Shown in pieces: positions 30,850 to 40,103 of a stretch of 64,000 bases of DNA. Within the stretch, counting starts at the first letter, position 1. Every line of letters starts with the position of its first letter. The stretch lies in contig VSIX01000032.1 in assembly GCA_008086245.1 (NCBI GenBank), positions 105,547-169,546 on the forward strand. The letters are read 5' to 3'. This DNA comes from Candidatus Mcinerneyibacterium aminivorans. Lineage in GTDB: Bacteria; Macinerneyibacteriota; Macinerneyibacteria; Macinerneyibacteriales; Macinerneyibacteriaceae. Below the pieces are notes generated by a model, which worked only from the letters and a program-made list of their open reading frames with translations, was not told the DNA's origin and did not search any database. Made by a program: the position numbers and the translations under genes.

Positions 30850-33291
30850 ATGGCGAAGCTGCCAAAGTATTACGGCGGGAAAGAGACAGAAAAAAAGTGG
30901 CAAAATTTTTGGGAAGAAGAGGGAATTTTTAAATATGATGAAAATTCTGACAAACCTGTATTTTCAATAGACACTCCGCCACCTACGGTTTCGGGGAGTT
31001 TACATATAGGTCATGTATTTTCCTATACACAGGCTGAAATTATTGCCCGTTTTTATAGAATGAATGGATACAATGTTTTTTATCCATTTGGATTTGATGA
31101 TAACGGATTGCCAACAGAAAGACTGGTTGAAAGAGAAAAGGGTATTAAACCCAGAGATATTGAAAGAGAAAAATTTAACGATATATGTCTTGAAGTGTCA
31201 GAAAACGTGGAAAACGATTTTAAAGAACTGTGGCAGAGCCTGGGATTTTCAACAGATTGGGATCAGCTCTATCTTACAATAGATGAGCGTTCCAGAAGAA
31301 TTTCCCAGAGATCATTTCTGGATTTATATGAAAAAGGTTATATTTATAAAAAGGAAAGCCCTGCTCTATACTGTCCAAACTGTAAAACAACAGTTGCACA
31401 GGCAGGAACAGAGAGCAAAACAAGCCCATCAAAATTTGTAGATCTGAAGTTTGAACTTGAAAATGGAGATGATTTAATAATTTCAACAACAAGACCGGAA
31501 TTATTACCTGCACTTGTTGCAGTATTTGTTCATCCGGAAGATGAAAAGTATTCAGATCTTATCGGTTCAAAGATTAATCCCCCTCTATTTGACCTTGAGG
31601 TGGAAATTAAGGCGGATCCAAAGGTGGATATGGAAAAAGGTACTGGTGCAGTTATGTGCTGTACTTTTGGGGATACTACTGATGTTGAGTGGTTTAAAGA
31701 GCATAATTTGGCATTGAGACAGGTAATTGATGAAAACGGTAGAATGAATGGGCTTGCAGGCAAGTATGAAAATTTGACAATAAAAGAAGCAAGAGAACAG
31801 ATAATAAAAGATTTAGATAAAGAAGGCTATATTACCGGGACAAGAAAGATTGAACATCCGGTTAATGTTCACGATAGATGTGAACACGAAATCGAATATA
31901 TTGTAAAGAGTCAGTGGTTTATAAATATTATGGATCATAAGGAAGAAATTAAAAAGCAGGGTGAAAAAATAAACTGGTATCCTGAATTCATGAAGCAGAG
32001 ATATACAAACTGGGTAGAAAATCTAAAATGGGACTGGTGTATTTCAAGGCAGAGATATTTTGGAGTGCCTTTTCCTCTATGGTACTGCAGTGATTGTGAA
32101 GAGGTTATTCTTGCAGATGATGAAGATTTGCCTGTAAATCCTTTAAAAGATGAACCAAACAAAACCTGCCCAAAATGTGGATCAAATGATTTTGTGCCGG
32201 AGAATGATGTGCTGGATACATGGGCTACTTCTTCTGTTACACCTCAGATAAATGCTAGATGGGGTGAAAATGATGATAGAATGGAAGATATTTTTCCCAT
32301 GAATTTGAGACCACAGGCCCACGATATAATTCGTACATGGGCTTTTTATACCATTGTTAAATCATTTTATCATCATGAGGAAATTCCGTGGAAAAATGCC
32401 ATGATTTCAGGTCATGTTTTAGCAGGAAAAGGATCAAAAATTTCTAAATCAAAGGATAATGCTCCTTCATCACCTCAGGAACTTATTGATAAATATTCGG
32501 CGGATCCTGTAAGATACTGGACGGCCGGAGCAAGACTCGGAAGAGATGCAGAGTATTCTACTGAAGTTATTGAAGATGGGAGAAAATTAATTAATAAAAT
32601 CTGGAATGCAATTAAATTTTCAATTATGAATCTTGATGATTTTGATAAAAAACAGGAGGGGCCGAAAAACATAATTGATAAGTGGATTCTTCATAGATTA
32701 ACCGAAACTATAAAAAAAGCTACAAATTATCTGGAGGATTATGAATTTGGACTTGCCCTTAGTACGATAGAAGATTTCTTCTGGGGAGAGTTCTGTGATA
32801 ATTATATAGAGTTAAGCAAGCAGGTATTTTTTAGAGGAGAAGAGGATGAACAGCTGGGAACACAGAAGGTATTATATAGAGTTGCATATGATATTTTGAA
32901 AATGTTTTCTCCATACCTGCCGCATTTAACTGAAGATCTTTATCAGAGATTTTTCAGCGATTTTGAAGATGAAATATCAATTCATATCGCGGATTGGCCC
33001 GAAGCCAACGAGGATTGTATAAATAAAGAGATTAATTATGAAATGGAAAAAATTCTCGAGTTTGTAGAACTGATTAGAAAGTCAAAGTCCGAAAACAATC
33101 TATCGCTTAGACATCCTATAGATAAAATTTCCTATGAATGTGATTATGAAAAAGTAGATATAAGTAAAGCAATGAAGCAGATTTCATTTTTATTATGGAT
33201 AGATAAAGTGGAAGATGATTTCGAACCCGATTATACTGCAGAATCTGAAAACGGTAAGTTGAGAATCAAAATTAAATGGGGTGAAAAGTAA
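30850..33291 (+). CDS. valS: Valyl-tRNA synthetase, short (archaeal/Rickettsia-like) form
   Basis: ValS charges tRNA-Val. The 813-residue protein has the HIGH motif as HIGH in VSGSLHIGHVFSYTQAE, the CP1 editing domain (TTRPELLPALVAVFVHPED, MEKGTGAVMCCTFGDTTDVE), and KMSKS as KISKS in GKGSKISKSKDN. Zinc-type cysteines occur in CPNCKTT and in CSDCEE/CPKCGSNDF. It lacks the C-terminal coiled-coil arm of ordinary bacterial ValS. The segments FDDNGLPTERLVEREKGI and VLDTWATSSVTPQI resemble the archaeal/Rickettsia-type enzyme, not the E. coli type (which has DTWFSS). AAAGGAGG precedes the ATG. Confidence 0.95.
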   Translation: MAKLPKYYGGKETEKKWQNFWEEEGIFKYDENSDKPVFSIDTPPPTVSGSLHIGHVFSYTQAEIIARFYRMNGYNVFYPFGFDDNGLPTERLVEREKGIKPRDIEREKFNDICLEVSENVENDFKELWQSLGFSTDWDQLYLTIDERSRRISQRSFLDLYEKGYIYKKESPALYCPNCKTTVAQAGTESKTSPSKFVDLKFELENGDDLIISTTRPELLPALVAVFVHPEDEKYSDLIGSKINPPLFDLEVEIKADPKVDMEKGTGAVMCCTFGDTTDVEWFKEHNLALRQVIDENGRMNGLAGKYENLTIKEAREQIIKDLDKEGYITGTRKIEHPVNVHDRCEHEIEYIVKSQWFINIMDHKEEIKKQGEKINWYPEFMKQRYTNWVENLKWDWCISRQRYFGVPFPLWYCSDCEEVILADDEDLPVNPLKDEPNKTCPKCGSNDFVPENDVLDTWATSSVTPQINARWGENDDRMEDIFPMNLRPQAHDIIRTWAFYTIVKSFYHHEEIPWKNAMISGHVLAGKGSKISKSKDNAPSSPQELIDKYSADPVRYWTAGARLGRDAEYSTEVIEDGRKLINKIWNAIKFSIMNLDDFDKKQEGPKNIIDKWILHRLTETIKKATNYLEDYEFGLALSTIEDFFWGEFCDNYIELSKQVFFRGEEDEQLGTQKVLYRVAYDILKMFSPYLPHLTEDLYQRFFSDFEDEISIHIADWPEANEDCINKEINYEMEKILEFVELIRKSKSENNLSLRHPIDKISYECDYEKVDISKAMKQISFLLWIDKVEDDFEPDYTAESENGKLRIKIKWGEK

Positions 33292-33300
33292 ATTCTATAG

Positions 33301-35610
33301 ATGAATAATTTCTTTAAAAATAAAAATAAAAGGGCTCTTCTTGAAGATATCAGGAAGGAGTCCTTTTATAAGAATTTTAAACGAATGGAAGAAATCGAGA
33401 AAAAGGAGGCTAATTTTAAGCCTATTCCCGAATTTCTCGATAATAAATTAATAAATTATCTAAAGTCAAAAGGAATTGATAGTCTTTATTCACACCAGTA
33501 CGATGCGATAAATAAGATTAATAACGATGAAAATGTAGTAGTTGTTACCCCAACAGCAAGCGGTAAAACAATGTGTTATAACCTTCCCGTTTTCAATGAG
33601 TTATTAAAAGAAAAGGGAAGCAGAGCCTTATATCTTTTTCCCACAAAAGCTCTATCACAGGATCAACTTTCAGAGATACAGGATATCAACGATTCTTTAG
33701 AAGAGGTTATTAAGTGCTATACTTTTGATGGAGATACACCATCACAGGTAAGAAAAATTGTAAAGGAAGCAGGGGATATCGTAGTAACTAATCCCGATAT
33801 GCTGCATCAGGGGATACTTCCGAATCATACAAAATGGGTTAATCTTTTTGAAAGTTTAAAATATGTAGTAATTGATGAAATGCACCAGTATAAAGGTGTA
33901 TTTGGAAGCCATGTTGCTAATGTTTTAAGGAGATTAAAAAGAATAACAGAGTTTTACGGTACCGATATTCAGTTTATATTTACTTCTGCTACAATTGCCA
34001 ATCCGGTGGAGCTTGCAGAGAAATTAACCGGGGAAGATGTTTCACTCGTAAGAGAAAACGGTGCTCCTTCGAGAAAAAAATATTTTATGGTTTATGATCC
34101 ACCTGTAATTGATGAAAATATCGGTATAAGAAGATCTTCTTTAAAGGAAGCAGTACGGATTGCAAAATTTTTACTCAAATACGATTTAAAGGGTATAGTT
34201 TTTTTAAGAAGCAGAATCAAGGTTGAACTATTTTTATCATATATGAGAAAATATGCTAAAAAGTTAAGAATTCCTCTGAAAAAAATTGCTTCCTATAGAG
34301 GTGGGTATCTTCCAGGTGAAAGAAGAAAAATCGAACGCAAGCTTAAAAATGATGAAATTTCTCTAATAGCGAGTACCAATGCTCTGGAACTTGGAATCGA
34401 TATTGGGAGCCTGAATTTTTCAATTACTGTCGGTTACCCGGGAAGTATATCTTCGGTATGGCAGCAGGCCGGCAGAGCCGGAAGGCAGGATAATGAAGCA
34501 TTTTCTTTATTTGTATGCACAGCAGCCCCTATAGATCAGTACATTGCAAAAAATCCAAAATTTCTATTCGAAGAAACGGTTGAAAAAGGGATAATTGATC
34601 CGAATAATCATTATATACTTACTTCCCATCTTAAATGTGCGGCTTTCGAACTTAATTTCAAAGGTGATGAGACTTTCGGTCTTCCCGAAACTCAGGAGAT
34701 ACTTAAGTTCATGGAAGAGGAGAATGTGGTAAAATATAAAAATGGAAAGTGGTACTGGACCGATGATGTATATCCTGCACAGGATATAAGCTTGAGAAGT
34801 GCAGCGATGGATAATTTTGTTATAGTTGATAAGACAGACGATAAACATCAGGTTATAGGGGAAGTTGATTTTTTTAGCGCTTCTACGACAATTTATGAAA
34901 AGGCTATTTATCTTCATAGGGGCACCCAGTATGAAGTTCAAAAACTTGACTGGGAAAATAGAAAAGCCTATGTAAAGGAAGTTCAGGTTAATTACTATAC
35001 CGATGCTGAAACAAAGGTTGATATTAAGATACTTGATAAAATCGATAGCAGAAAAGATTTTATTGAATATGGCGAGATAAATGCTACAACGATTCCAACT
35101 ATCTATAAAAAAATCAAATTTTTCACACACGAAAATCTTGGCTGGGGAGAAATAAAACTTCCCGAAATAGAGATGAATACAACTTCTGTATGGTTTAATA
35201 TTGATGAAAAATTAATTGATGAAATGAAAATAAGTAAAAATGTTTTTGGGATGGTTCTCGGCGGACTGGCGTATCTTTTAAGAAATTTAATTCCACTATA
35301 TGTTATGTGTGATGTAAACGATATCAAGGTAATATCAAAGATAAAGGATCCAAATTTTGATGCTCCGACACTTTATATATACGATAATTATCCCGGAGGA
35401 ATCGGATTAAGTGAGAAAATGCTTGAGGATTACAGTACGGTTTTAAATGATGCCTATGATTATATAAAACAGTGTGAGTGCAAGGAGGGCTGCCCGTCAT
35501 GTATAGGACCTGTTGAGGTATCTGCAAATAGCGTTTCCGCTTCAAATATCAATCTAAAGAAAAAAGTAAAAAATGTTCTGGAATATCTGATTTTCAAGGC
35601 TCTGGTGTAA
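33301..35610 (+). CDS. DEAD/DEAH-box helicase with C-terminal MZB/DUF1998 domain (MrfA/YprA type)
   Basis: This 769-residue superfamily 2 helicase has a Q-like region (LYSHQYDAINKI), Walker A TPTASGKTMCYNLP, LFPTKALSQDQL, VTNPDMLHQGILP, Walker B VVIDEMHQY (DEMH), FTSATIANP, then the second RecA domain with ASTNALELGIDIGSLN and QQAGRAGRQ. The C-terminal part ends in YIKQCECKEGCPSCIGP, the four-Cys metal site of the MZB domain. This is the layout of Bacillus MrfA (YprA), a helicase that repairs mitomycin-type DNA damage. The usual nuclease partner MrfB (YprB) is not adjacent. It begins 9 bases after valS with no clear ribosome site. Confidence 0.9.
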   Translation: MNNFFKNKNKRALLEDIRKESFYKNFKRMEEIEKKEANFKPIPEFLDNKLINYLKSKGIDSLYSHQYDAINKINNDENVVVVTPTASGKTMCYNLPVFNELLKEKGSRALYLFPTKALSQDQLSEIQDINDSLEEVIKCYTFDGDTPSQVRKIVKEAGDIVVTNPDMLHQGILPNHTKWVNLFESLKYVVIDEMHQYKGVFGSHVANVLRRLKRITEFYGTDIQFIFTSATIANPVELAEKLTGEDVSLVRENGAPSRKKYFMVYDPPVIDENIGIRRSSLKEAVRIAKFLLKYDLKGIVFLRSRIKVELFLSYMRKYAKKLRIPLKKIASYRGGYLPGERRKIERKLKNDEISLIASTNALELGIDIGSLNFSITVGYPGSISSVWQQAGRAGRQDNEAFSLFVCTAAPIDQYIAKNPKFLFEETVEKGIIDPNNHYILTSHLKCAAFELNFKGDETFGLPETQEILKFMEEENVVKYKNGKWYWTDDVYPAQDISLRSAAMDNFVIVDKTDDKHQVIGEVDFFSASTTIYEKAIYLHRGTQYEVQKLDWENRKAYVKEVQVNYYTDAETKVDIKILDKIDSRKDFIEYGEINATTIPTIYKKIKFFTHENLGWGEIKLPEIEMNTTSVWFNIDEKLIDEMKISKNVFGMVLGGLAYLLRNLIPLYVMCDVNDIKVISKIKDPNFDAPTLYIYDNYPGGIGLSEKMLEDYSTVLNDAYDYIKQCECKEGCPSCIGPVEVSANSVSASNINLKKKVKNVLEYLIFKALV

Positions 35611-36045
35611 TCCTTATCAATTGCCACTTGAGATTGCCGCGCTCGTTTGGTTTAATTTGTGTTTGTGCTTGAGGTGTGAAAAAATTATTTCTGATAATTT
35701 TTTGGTTAAAGTATGAGTATAAATAAAAAATAAATATTAAAAGTAATTTAGAAGATTCCTGAACTAAGATTTGATAAAAGTAGTTCATATCCGTCAGGAA
35801 TTTCCATTACTTATTTTTAATTTTATAAAAATTCCGAATGAAGCGAACGAAGTGAGCAAAATCCCGGAATCATCTTATACTACATTTAAATCATTTCATT
35901 GAAGTAATTAGGTTTAAATTATTACTTAAACTTGAGCTTTGACTTAGACTAAAAATCTCAAAGAGATTTTTTATATCCACTTTATCTTTGACTTTTTAAT
36001 CTAAATATTATAAAATTTATTAAATTAAAATGGAAAGGATGCAAT
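35611..36045. other. 435-base non-coding stretch with an AAAATNNC palindrome
   Basis: No convincing gene. It contains a 34-base element bounded by ATTCCG (35831-35836) and CGGAAT (35865-35870) around a GAAGCGAACGAAGTGAGC-like core, and a palindrome at 35952-35970. A weak promoter may follow: TTGACT (35988-35993) and TATAAA (36009-36014), 15-base spacer, ahead of the lipoprotein gene. Confidence 0.5.
35952..35970 (+). repeat. Palindrome copy 7 of the AAAATNNC family
   Basis: AAAATCTC (35952-35959), loop AAA, GAGATTTT (35963-35970): perfect stem, 17 bases before a TTGACT box. Arms and left flank (CTTAGACTAAAA) match copy 6 at 28397. Confidence 0.7.
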
Positions 36046-37095
36046 ATGTTTAGAAAATTGATGTTGACTTTTATAGTGATTTTATTCTTATTTGCAGGCT
36101 GTCAGAAAGCTGAAGAAAAAGAAGCAGGAAGTTTTGAAGAGCTGGATAAGATTAAACTGGAAAAACCAATGAGTATAACGTCTATGGTTTTTGCTAATAA
36201 TAAAATAGTAGCCTTTAATCAGGGTGACAAAACTATTTATTTGCTTGATTTAAAAGGAAATGTTATTGATAAATACAAAAAAATTGGGAAAGGGCCTGGA
36301 GAATTTACTACTACAAGAGGGGTTAATTTGCTTGGATATTCCAGATATCTTTATGTTATAGATGGGATGACAAATAAAATAATGAAATTTAATTTGGATA
36401 AAAAAATTGATTTTGTGGATGAATATTATATAGAAGTATCACAGGTTTCTCCAGTAGGATTTGTAGATAGCAAAGAAAATATTTATTTAGCAACAATGAT
36501 ATCTGACCATGTAATTTTAAAAGTAAATTCAAATGGTGAAATTATTAATAAATTTCTTAAAAAAGAAAAGGAATCTTTTGAAAATATGAATGCCAATCAG
36601 ATTAGGGATTATCTGGTATCTAACCTTTATTATCCAATTATCCAGGAGAATACTATGGTTCTTACAGGATTTTTATCAAAAAAACTAAAATTTTATAAAA
36701 AGCAAAATGATAATTTTAAACTTTTAAAAGAAACTGAAATGCAGGGGCTGAAAGGTAATGTTTATAAATCAGAAACCAGGGAGAGTTCAAATAAAAGATC
36801 AGTTTCTATAGAGGGTATAGGATATATAGGCAGCTGGATTCATCGGGATAAATACCTGGTTGGAGTTTCTAAACATGATTTTTCAGAAAGTTTTGTAAAC
36901 TGCTTTAATTTAAATGGGAAATTTATAGGAAATATTGAGCTTGAAAGAGATATAAATAAAAAATATGAAAGTATGTTTTTTAACAAAAAACAGGATCGTT
37001 TTTTCTACCAGGTTAGTAGACGAAAAAATGAAAAAGAAGATTATGAATTAGATACTGATTATCTGTATATAGGTAAACTTGAGGTTTATGAATAA
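36046..37095 (+). CDS. Lipoprotein with 6-bladed beta-propeller-like repeats
   Basis: This 349-residue lipoprotein has signal sequence MFRKLMLTFIVILFLFAG followed by C19-Q, a good lipobox (LFAG|C). Repeated units of the kind TIYLLDLKGNVIDKYKKIGKGPGEF, YLYVIDGMTNKIMKFNLD and ENIYLATMISDHVILKVNSNG (each shown in part) resemble the 6-bladed beta-propeller (NHL-like) lipoproteins common in Bacteroidetes and related diderms; GKGPGEF is a signature of that group. Function is unknown. GGAAAGGATG precedes the ATG. It stands alone, bounded by long spacers on both sides. Confidence 0.75.
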   Translation: MFRKLMLTFIVILFLFAGCQKAEEKEAGSFEELDKIKLEKPMSITSMVFANNKIVAFNQGDKTIYLLDLKGNVIDKYKKIGKGPGEFTTTRGVNLLGYSRYLYVIDGMTNKIMKFNLDKKIDFVDEYYIEVSQVSPVGFVDSKENIYLATMISDHVILKVNSNGEIINKFLKKEKESFENMNANQIRDYLVSNLYYPIIQENTMVLTGFLSKKLKFYKKQNDNFKLLKETEMQGLKGNVYKSETRESSNKRSVSIEGIGYIGSWIHRDKYLVGVSKHDFSESFVNCFNLNGKFIGNIELERDINKKYESMFFNKKQDRFFYQVSRRKNEKEDYELDTDYLYIGKLEVYE

Positions 37096-37407
37096 AAATA
37101 GATAATTTTGTAAAAAAGTATTTCTTTTGGGTGTTTATACTTTTTCGCGATTTTCTAATAGAACAAAATCAGAGGAGTATGAAAAAATGGTATATGTCCC
37201 AATTATGGGGATTTAGTAGGCTTAAAAAATAAAATAAAATTGTTCATAAAATAAAACATATCTTTAAGATAAAATCCCTGGAATTGCTATACAGAATTTA
37301 ATTAAGAAGAGAGGCTAAAGAAGTTATGAAAAATAGTTCTGCAGAGAAAAAAGTACAACTAAAGTTAAATTATCATTTTATAAATTTATTGTAATGAAGG
37401 AGGATCA
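37096..37407. other. 312-base spacer with no clear gene
   Basis: AT-rich. Only tiny frames are seen (17 codons after GAGGAG at about 37170; 22 codons at 37326-37394), neither convincing. No strong promoter or terminator was recognised. Confidence 0.4.
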
Positions 37408-37920
37408 ATGGCAGTAAAGGACATTCTTTTACTCGGCAATCTGAATTTGAGAAAATTATCTCTTCAGGTGGATTTTAATAGAGATAATGTAGATGAAATT
37501 TTTAGAGACCTTAAGGATACTCTTGAGAATTTTCAAAATAGGAAGGGTCTTGGCAGGGCAATAGCTGCACCTCAAATTTCATACCTTAAAAGAATGATAT
37601 ATATAAATGATGGTAAAAATGAAATTAAAATGGTTAACCCTCATATTCTTTATTGCAGCAGAGAAAAAATTCAAGTATGGGATACATGTTTTAGCTTTAA
37701 AGCAGAATTCTATGTTAAAATTAAGCGGTTTAAAAAAATTAAAGTACAGTATTTAAATGAAAATAAAGAAGAAAAAACCGAAATATTTGAAGATTCCATG
37801 TCGGAATTGATTCAGCATGAAATAGATCATTTAAATGGAATACTTGCTGTGGACCATTTAGAAAATTCAAGAAATATTATAATGAGAGATGAATTTGAAA
37901 ATCGCCTGGATCGATTTTAA
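37408..37920 (+). CDS. Peptide deformylase-like protein with altered motif 2
   Basis: The 170-residue length and layout match peptide deformylase. Motif 1 (GxGxAAxQ) reads GRAIAAPQ, motif 3 is an intact QHEIDHLNG (metal ligands H, H and catalytic E), but motif 2, normally EGCLS, reads DTCFS in VWDTCFSF. All metal ligands (Cys, two His) and the catalytic Glu are therefore present, while the substrate-binding Gly-Cys-Leu backbone is changed. It may be a divergent deformylase or a paralogue with another substrate. There is no fmt, def or rRNA methylase neighbour. GAAGGAGG precedes the ATG. Its 3' end faces the UbiB gene, with 51 bases between. Confidence 0.75.
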   Translation: MAVKDILLLGNLNLRKLSLQVDFNRDNVDEIFRDLKDTLENFQNRKGLGRAIAAPQISYLKRMIYINDGKNEIKMVNPHILYCSREKIQVWDTCFSFKAEFYVKIKRFKKIKVQYLNENKEEKTEIFEDSMSELIQHEIDHLNGILAVDHLENSRNIIMRDEFENRLDRF

Positions 37921-37971
37921 AAATAAGATTTGTTGCTAAATAGTATCAATAAGAAGTTCTTTAAGAAAATA

Positions 37972-39666
37972 TTACATCTTGCCGTGTTTTATAATCGATA
38001 TTAGAAGCCAAAATCCCATTATTCCTGCTGATAAAAAACCCAGCAGACCTATGACTGAAATATCATTCCATTTGGGTGGAATGTCGGCAAGTACAATTAG
38101 AGAAGACCCTATAATCAAAGATGCAAGTACAATCGAAAACGATATTCTGTTGCTTATTTGCTCGTTTTTGCTGATAAATTTATCAAAATCCTTATGTTCC
38201 ATTACTATTTTAAATTCGCCTTCTTTTATTTTAGAAAGAATACTGCGTGTTTCATAGGGGAGGTCTTTAAGAAGATTAAATAATTCCAGTGAAGTGTTGT
38301 AAAAATTTTTAAAGAATGATTTTATCCCCATTCGTTCCTTAATAATATTTTTAGCATAGGGTTTGATGTGTTCTATCATATTAATATTAGGATATAAATC
38401 TCTTGCGATGTTTTCTATATTCATCATCGATTTAAATAAGAAAGTTATATTGGAGGGTAGTTTTATATTATGCGAAATCACTAATTTAATCAGTTTGTTT
38501 AAGAGTTCGGCAACATTTATCTGTTTAAGAGGTACGGAGTAATATCTTTCAATAAGCTCATAAATTTCCAGTTCAAACCGGTCTTCGTTTTTTATATTCT
38601 TATTTTCTGACAGTTTAATTATTGCTTTAGTAATTTTCCTTTCATTTTTTTGCATGAATCCAATCATAATGTCCGCCATTATTTGTCTGTATTTTGGAAG
38701 AAGTATTCCCATCATCCCAAAATCTAGAAAACATATTTTGTTTTCTTTTAGAGCAAGTATGTTTCCTGCATGGGGATCGGCGTGGAAAAAACCGTGTTCA
38801 AATATCTGCTTTAACATCGATTCTACAATATTTATAGCAATTTCCTTATTCTGTTCAGTATCATTAAATTTTTCTATTTCGGAAAGGGGAGTTCCAATAA
38901 TTCTTTCCATTACTAGAATCTTTGAAGTGGAATATTCTTTATAAACCCGGGGAACATAAATATTATTATTATCAAGAAAGTTTCCCCTGAATTTTTCAAT
39001 ATGCTGAAACTCAATATAGAAATCAAGTTCTTTATAAATTGTTTTTTCAAATTCTTTAACAATTCCCGGAAAATCAAAATTTTGAGCACCTTTAATATAT
39101 TTTTCAATTAATTTGGATAGGGTATACATTATTTCTATATCATCTTTAATAATATCATGAATCCCGGGACGCTGTACTTTGACAATGATCTCATCATCAT
39201 TTAGTAAAATTCCTTTGTGAACCTGTGCGATAGAAGCAGCAGCTATAGGTTCTTTATCCAGTGATTTGAATACTTCATTAATTTCTTCATTAAGTTCTTT
39301 TCTAATTATTTCAAAAGCTTTATCAGGTGAAAAAGGAGATACCTCATCCTGTAATTTTTTTAACTCAATTATAAGAGGCTGGGGGAGAAGATCAGGTCTA
39401 TTGCTCATAAGTTGTCCGAATTTGATGAAAGTAGGTCCTAACTCTTCAAGAACCATTCTTATTCGCTCCCACCTGGAATATTCTTCTTTGATCTTTTCAC
39501 CTGTTTTTGATGTTTTTCTATAGGGAGATATATATTTTTTGAGTTTAATGTTTATGAGCAAATCTTCAAAGCCGTGTTTTATGAGGACTATGAAAACATC
39601 CTTGTAACGGTTAATCTGACTGGATATCTGTTTTAAATAACTTTTTCCCTGCTCTTTATTATTCAT
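37972..39666 (-). CDS. ABC1/UbiB-family atypical protein kinase
   Basis: This 564-residue protein is transcribed leftwards. The ABC1 domain has RNRPDLLPQPLI-like SNRPDLLPQPLIIELKKLQD, the Ala-rich loop EPIAAASIAQVHKGIL that replaces the normal Gly loop, VKVQRPGI with the catalytic-site Lys, GFFHADPHAGNIL (catalytic loop) and CFLDFGMMG (metal loop). Two membrane helices close the C-terminus, as in UbiB. In aerobes UbiB supports quinone synthesis; in anaerobes without ubiquinone it may help handle lipids. It overlaps the upstream phasin-like gene by 8 bases, a frequent pairing. Confidence 0.92.
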   Translation of the reverse strand: MNNKEQGKSYLKQISSQINRYKDVFIVLIKHGFEDLLINIKLKKYISPYRKTSKTGEKIKEEYSRWERIRMVLEELGPTFIKFGQLMSNRPDLLPQPLIIELKKLQDEVSPFSPDKAFEIIRKELNEEINEVFKSLDKEPIAAASIAQVHKGILLNDDEIIVKVQRPGIHDIIKDDIEIMYTLSKLIEKYIKGAQNFDFPGIVKEFEKTIYKELDFYIEFQHIEKFRGNFLDNNNIYVPRVYKEYSTSKILVMERIIGTPLSEIEKFNDTEQNKEIAINIVESMLKQIFEHGFFHADPHAGNILALKENKICFLDFGMMGILLPKYRQIMADIMIGFMQKNERKITKAIIKLSENKNIKNEDRFELEIYELIERYYSVPLKQINVAELLNKLIKLVISHNIKLPSNITFLFKSMMNIENIARDLYPNINMIEHIKPYAKNIIKERMGIKSFFKNFYNTSLELFNLLKDLPYETRSILSKIKEGEFKIVMEHKDFDKFISKNEQISNRISFSIVLASLIIGSSLIVLADIPPKWNDISVIGLLGFLSAGIMGFWLLISIIKHGKM

Positions 39667-39973
39667 CTTTTGTTGTTATTTCTTTTAATTTTTTTTCTAA
39701 TTTATTGATTCTTTTTTCAAGTTTTTCAACTTTGTCCTGGTTAGGAATATCTAGTTTATCAAGAGATTTTTTAACGTATTCATCAACCTTTTTTTCAATA
39801 TTTTTTTTGGTTTTCTCAGATTGTTTTAAAATTTCATCAACGAATTTTTCACCTTCTTCTTCTGACATTTTACTTTCTTCTGCAATTTTTTTTCCAATTT
39901 CTTTAATTTTTTCCCCTGTTAAAGAAGCGATACCAATTCCGGTTAAAATAGTTTTCTTAAGAAAATCTTTCAT
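39659..39973 (-). CDS. Phasin-like coiled-coil protein
   Basis: This 104-residue protein has an N-terminal hydrophobic helix (KKTILTGIGIASLTGEKIKE), a central amphipathic region with EEGEKFVDEILKQSEKTKK, and a C-terminal coiled coil (KVEKLEKRINKLEKKLKEI). This fits the small phasin-like/PhaF-type proteins that are often encoded next to ABC1/UbiB kinases. No polyhydroxyalkanoate synthase is present, so a storage-granule role is not implied. AAAGGAG lies before the ATG on the - strand. It is the first gene of a two-gene leftward operon. Confidence 0.7.
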   Translation of the reverse strand: MKDFLKKTILTGIGIASLTGEKIKEIGKKIAEESKMSEEEGEKFVDEILKQSEKTKKNIEKKVDEYVKKSLDKLDIPNQDKVEKLEKRINKLEKKLKEITTKDE

Positions 39974-40103
39974 ATAAACTCCTTTCTTTAATTAATTTAA
40001 TTATAAACCCTACATTTAATAATAATAGGATTTCTGAAAAAATCAATATTTAAAAGGGTAATGGAAATGTTTATTTATCAGAAAACAGAAAAAGTTTCTA
40101 ACT

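Noticed and set aside
34564-35130. 188-codon - strand frame inside the helicase gene
   Set aside because: It lies antisense to a well-conserved protein, has no domain or ribosome site, and reflects codon bias on the other strand.
37326-37394. 22-codon ORF before the deformylase-like gene
   Set aside because: Too short, no ribosome site, no similarity visible.
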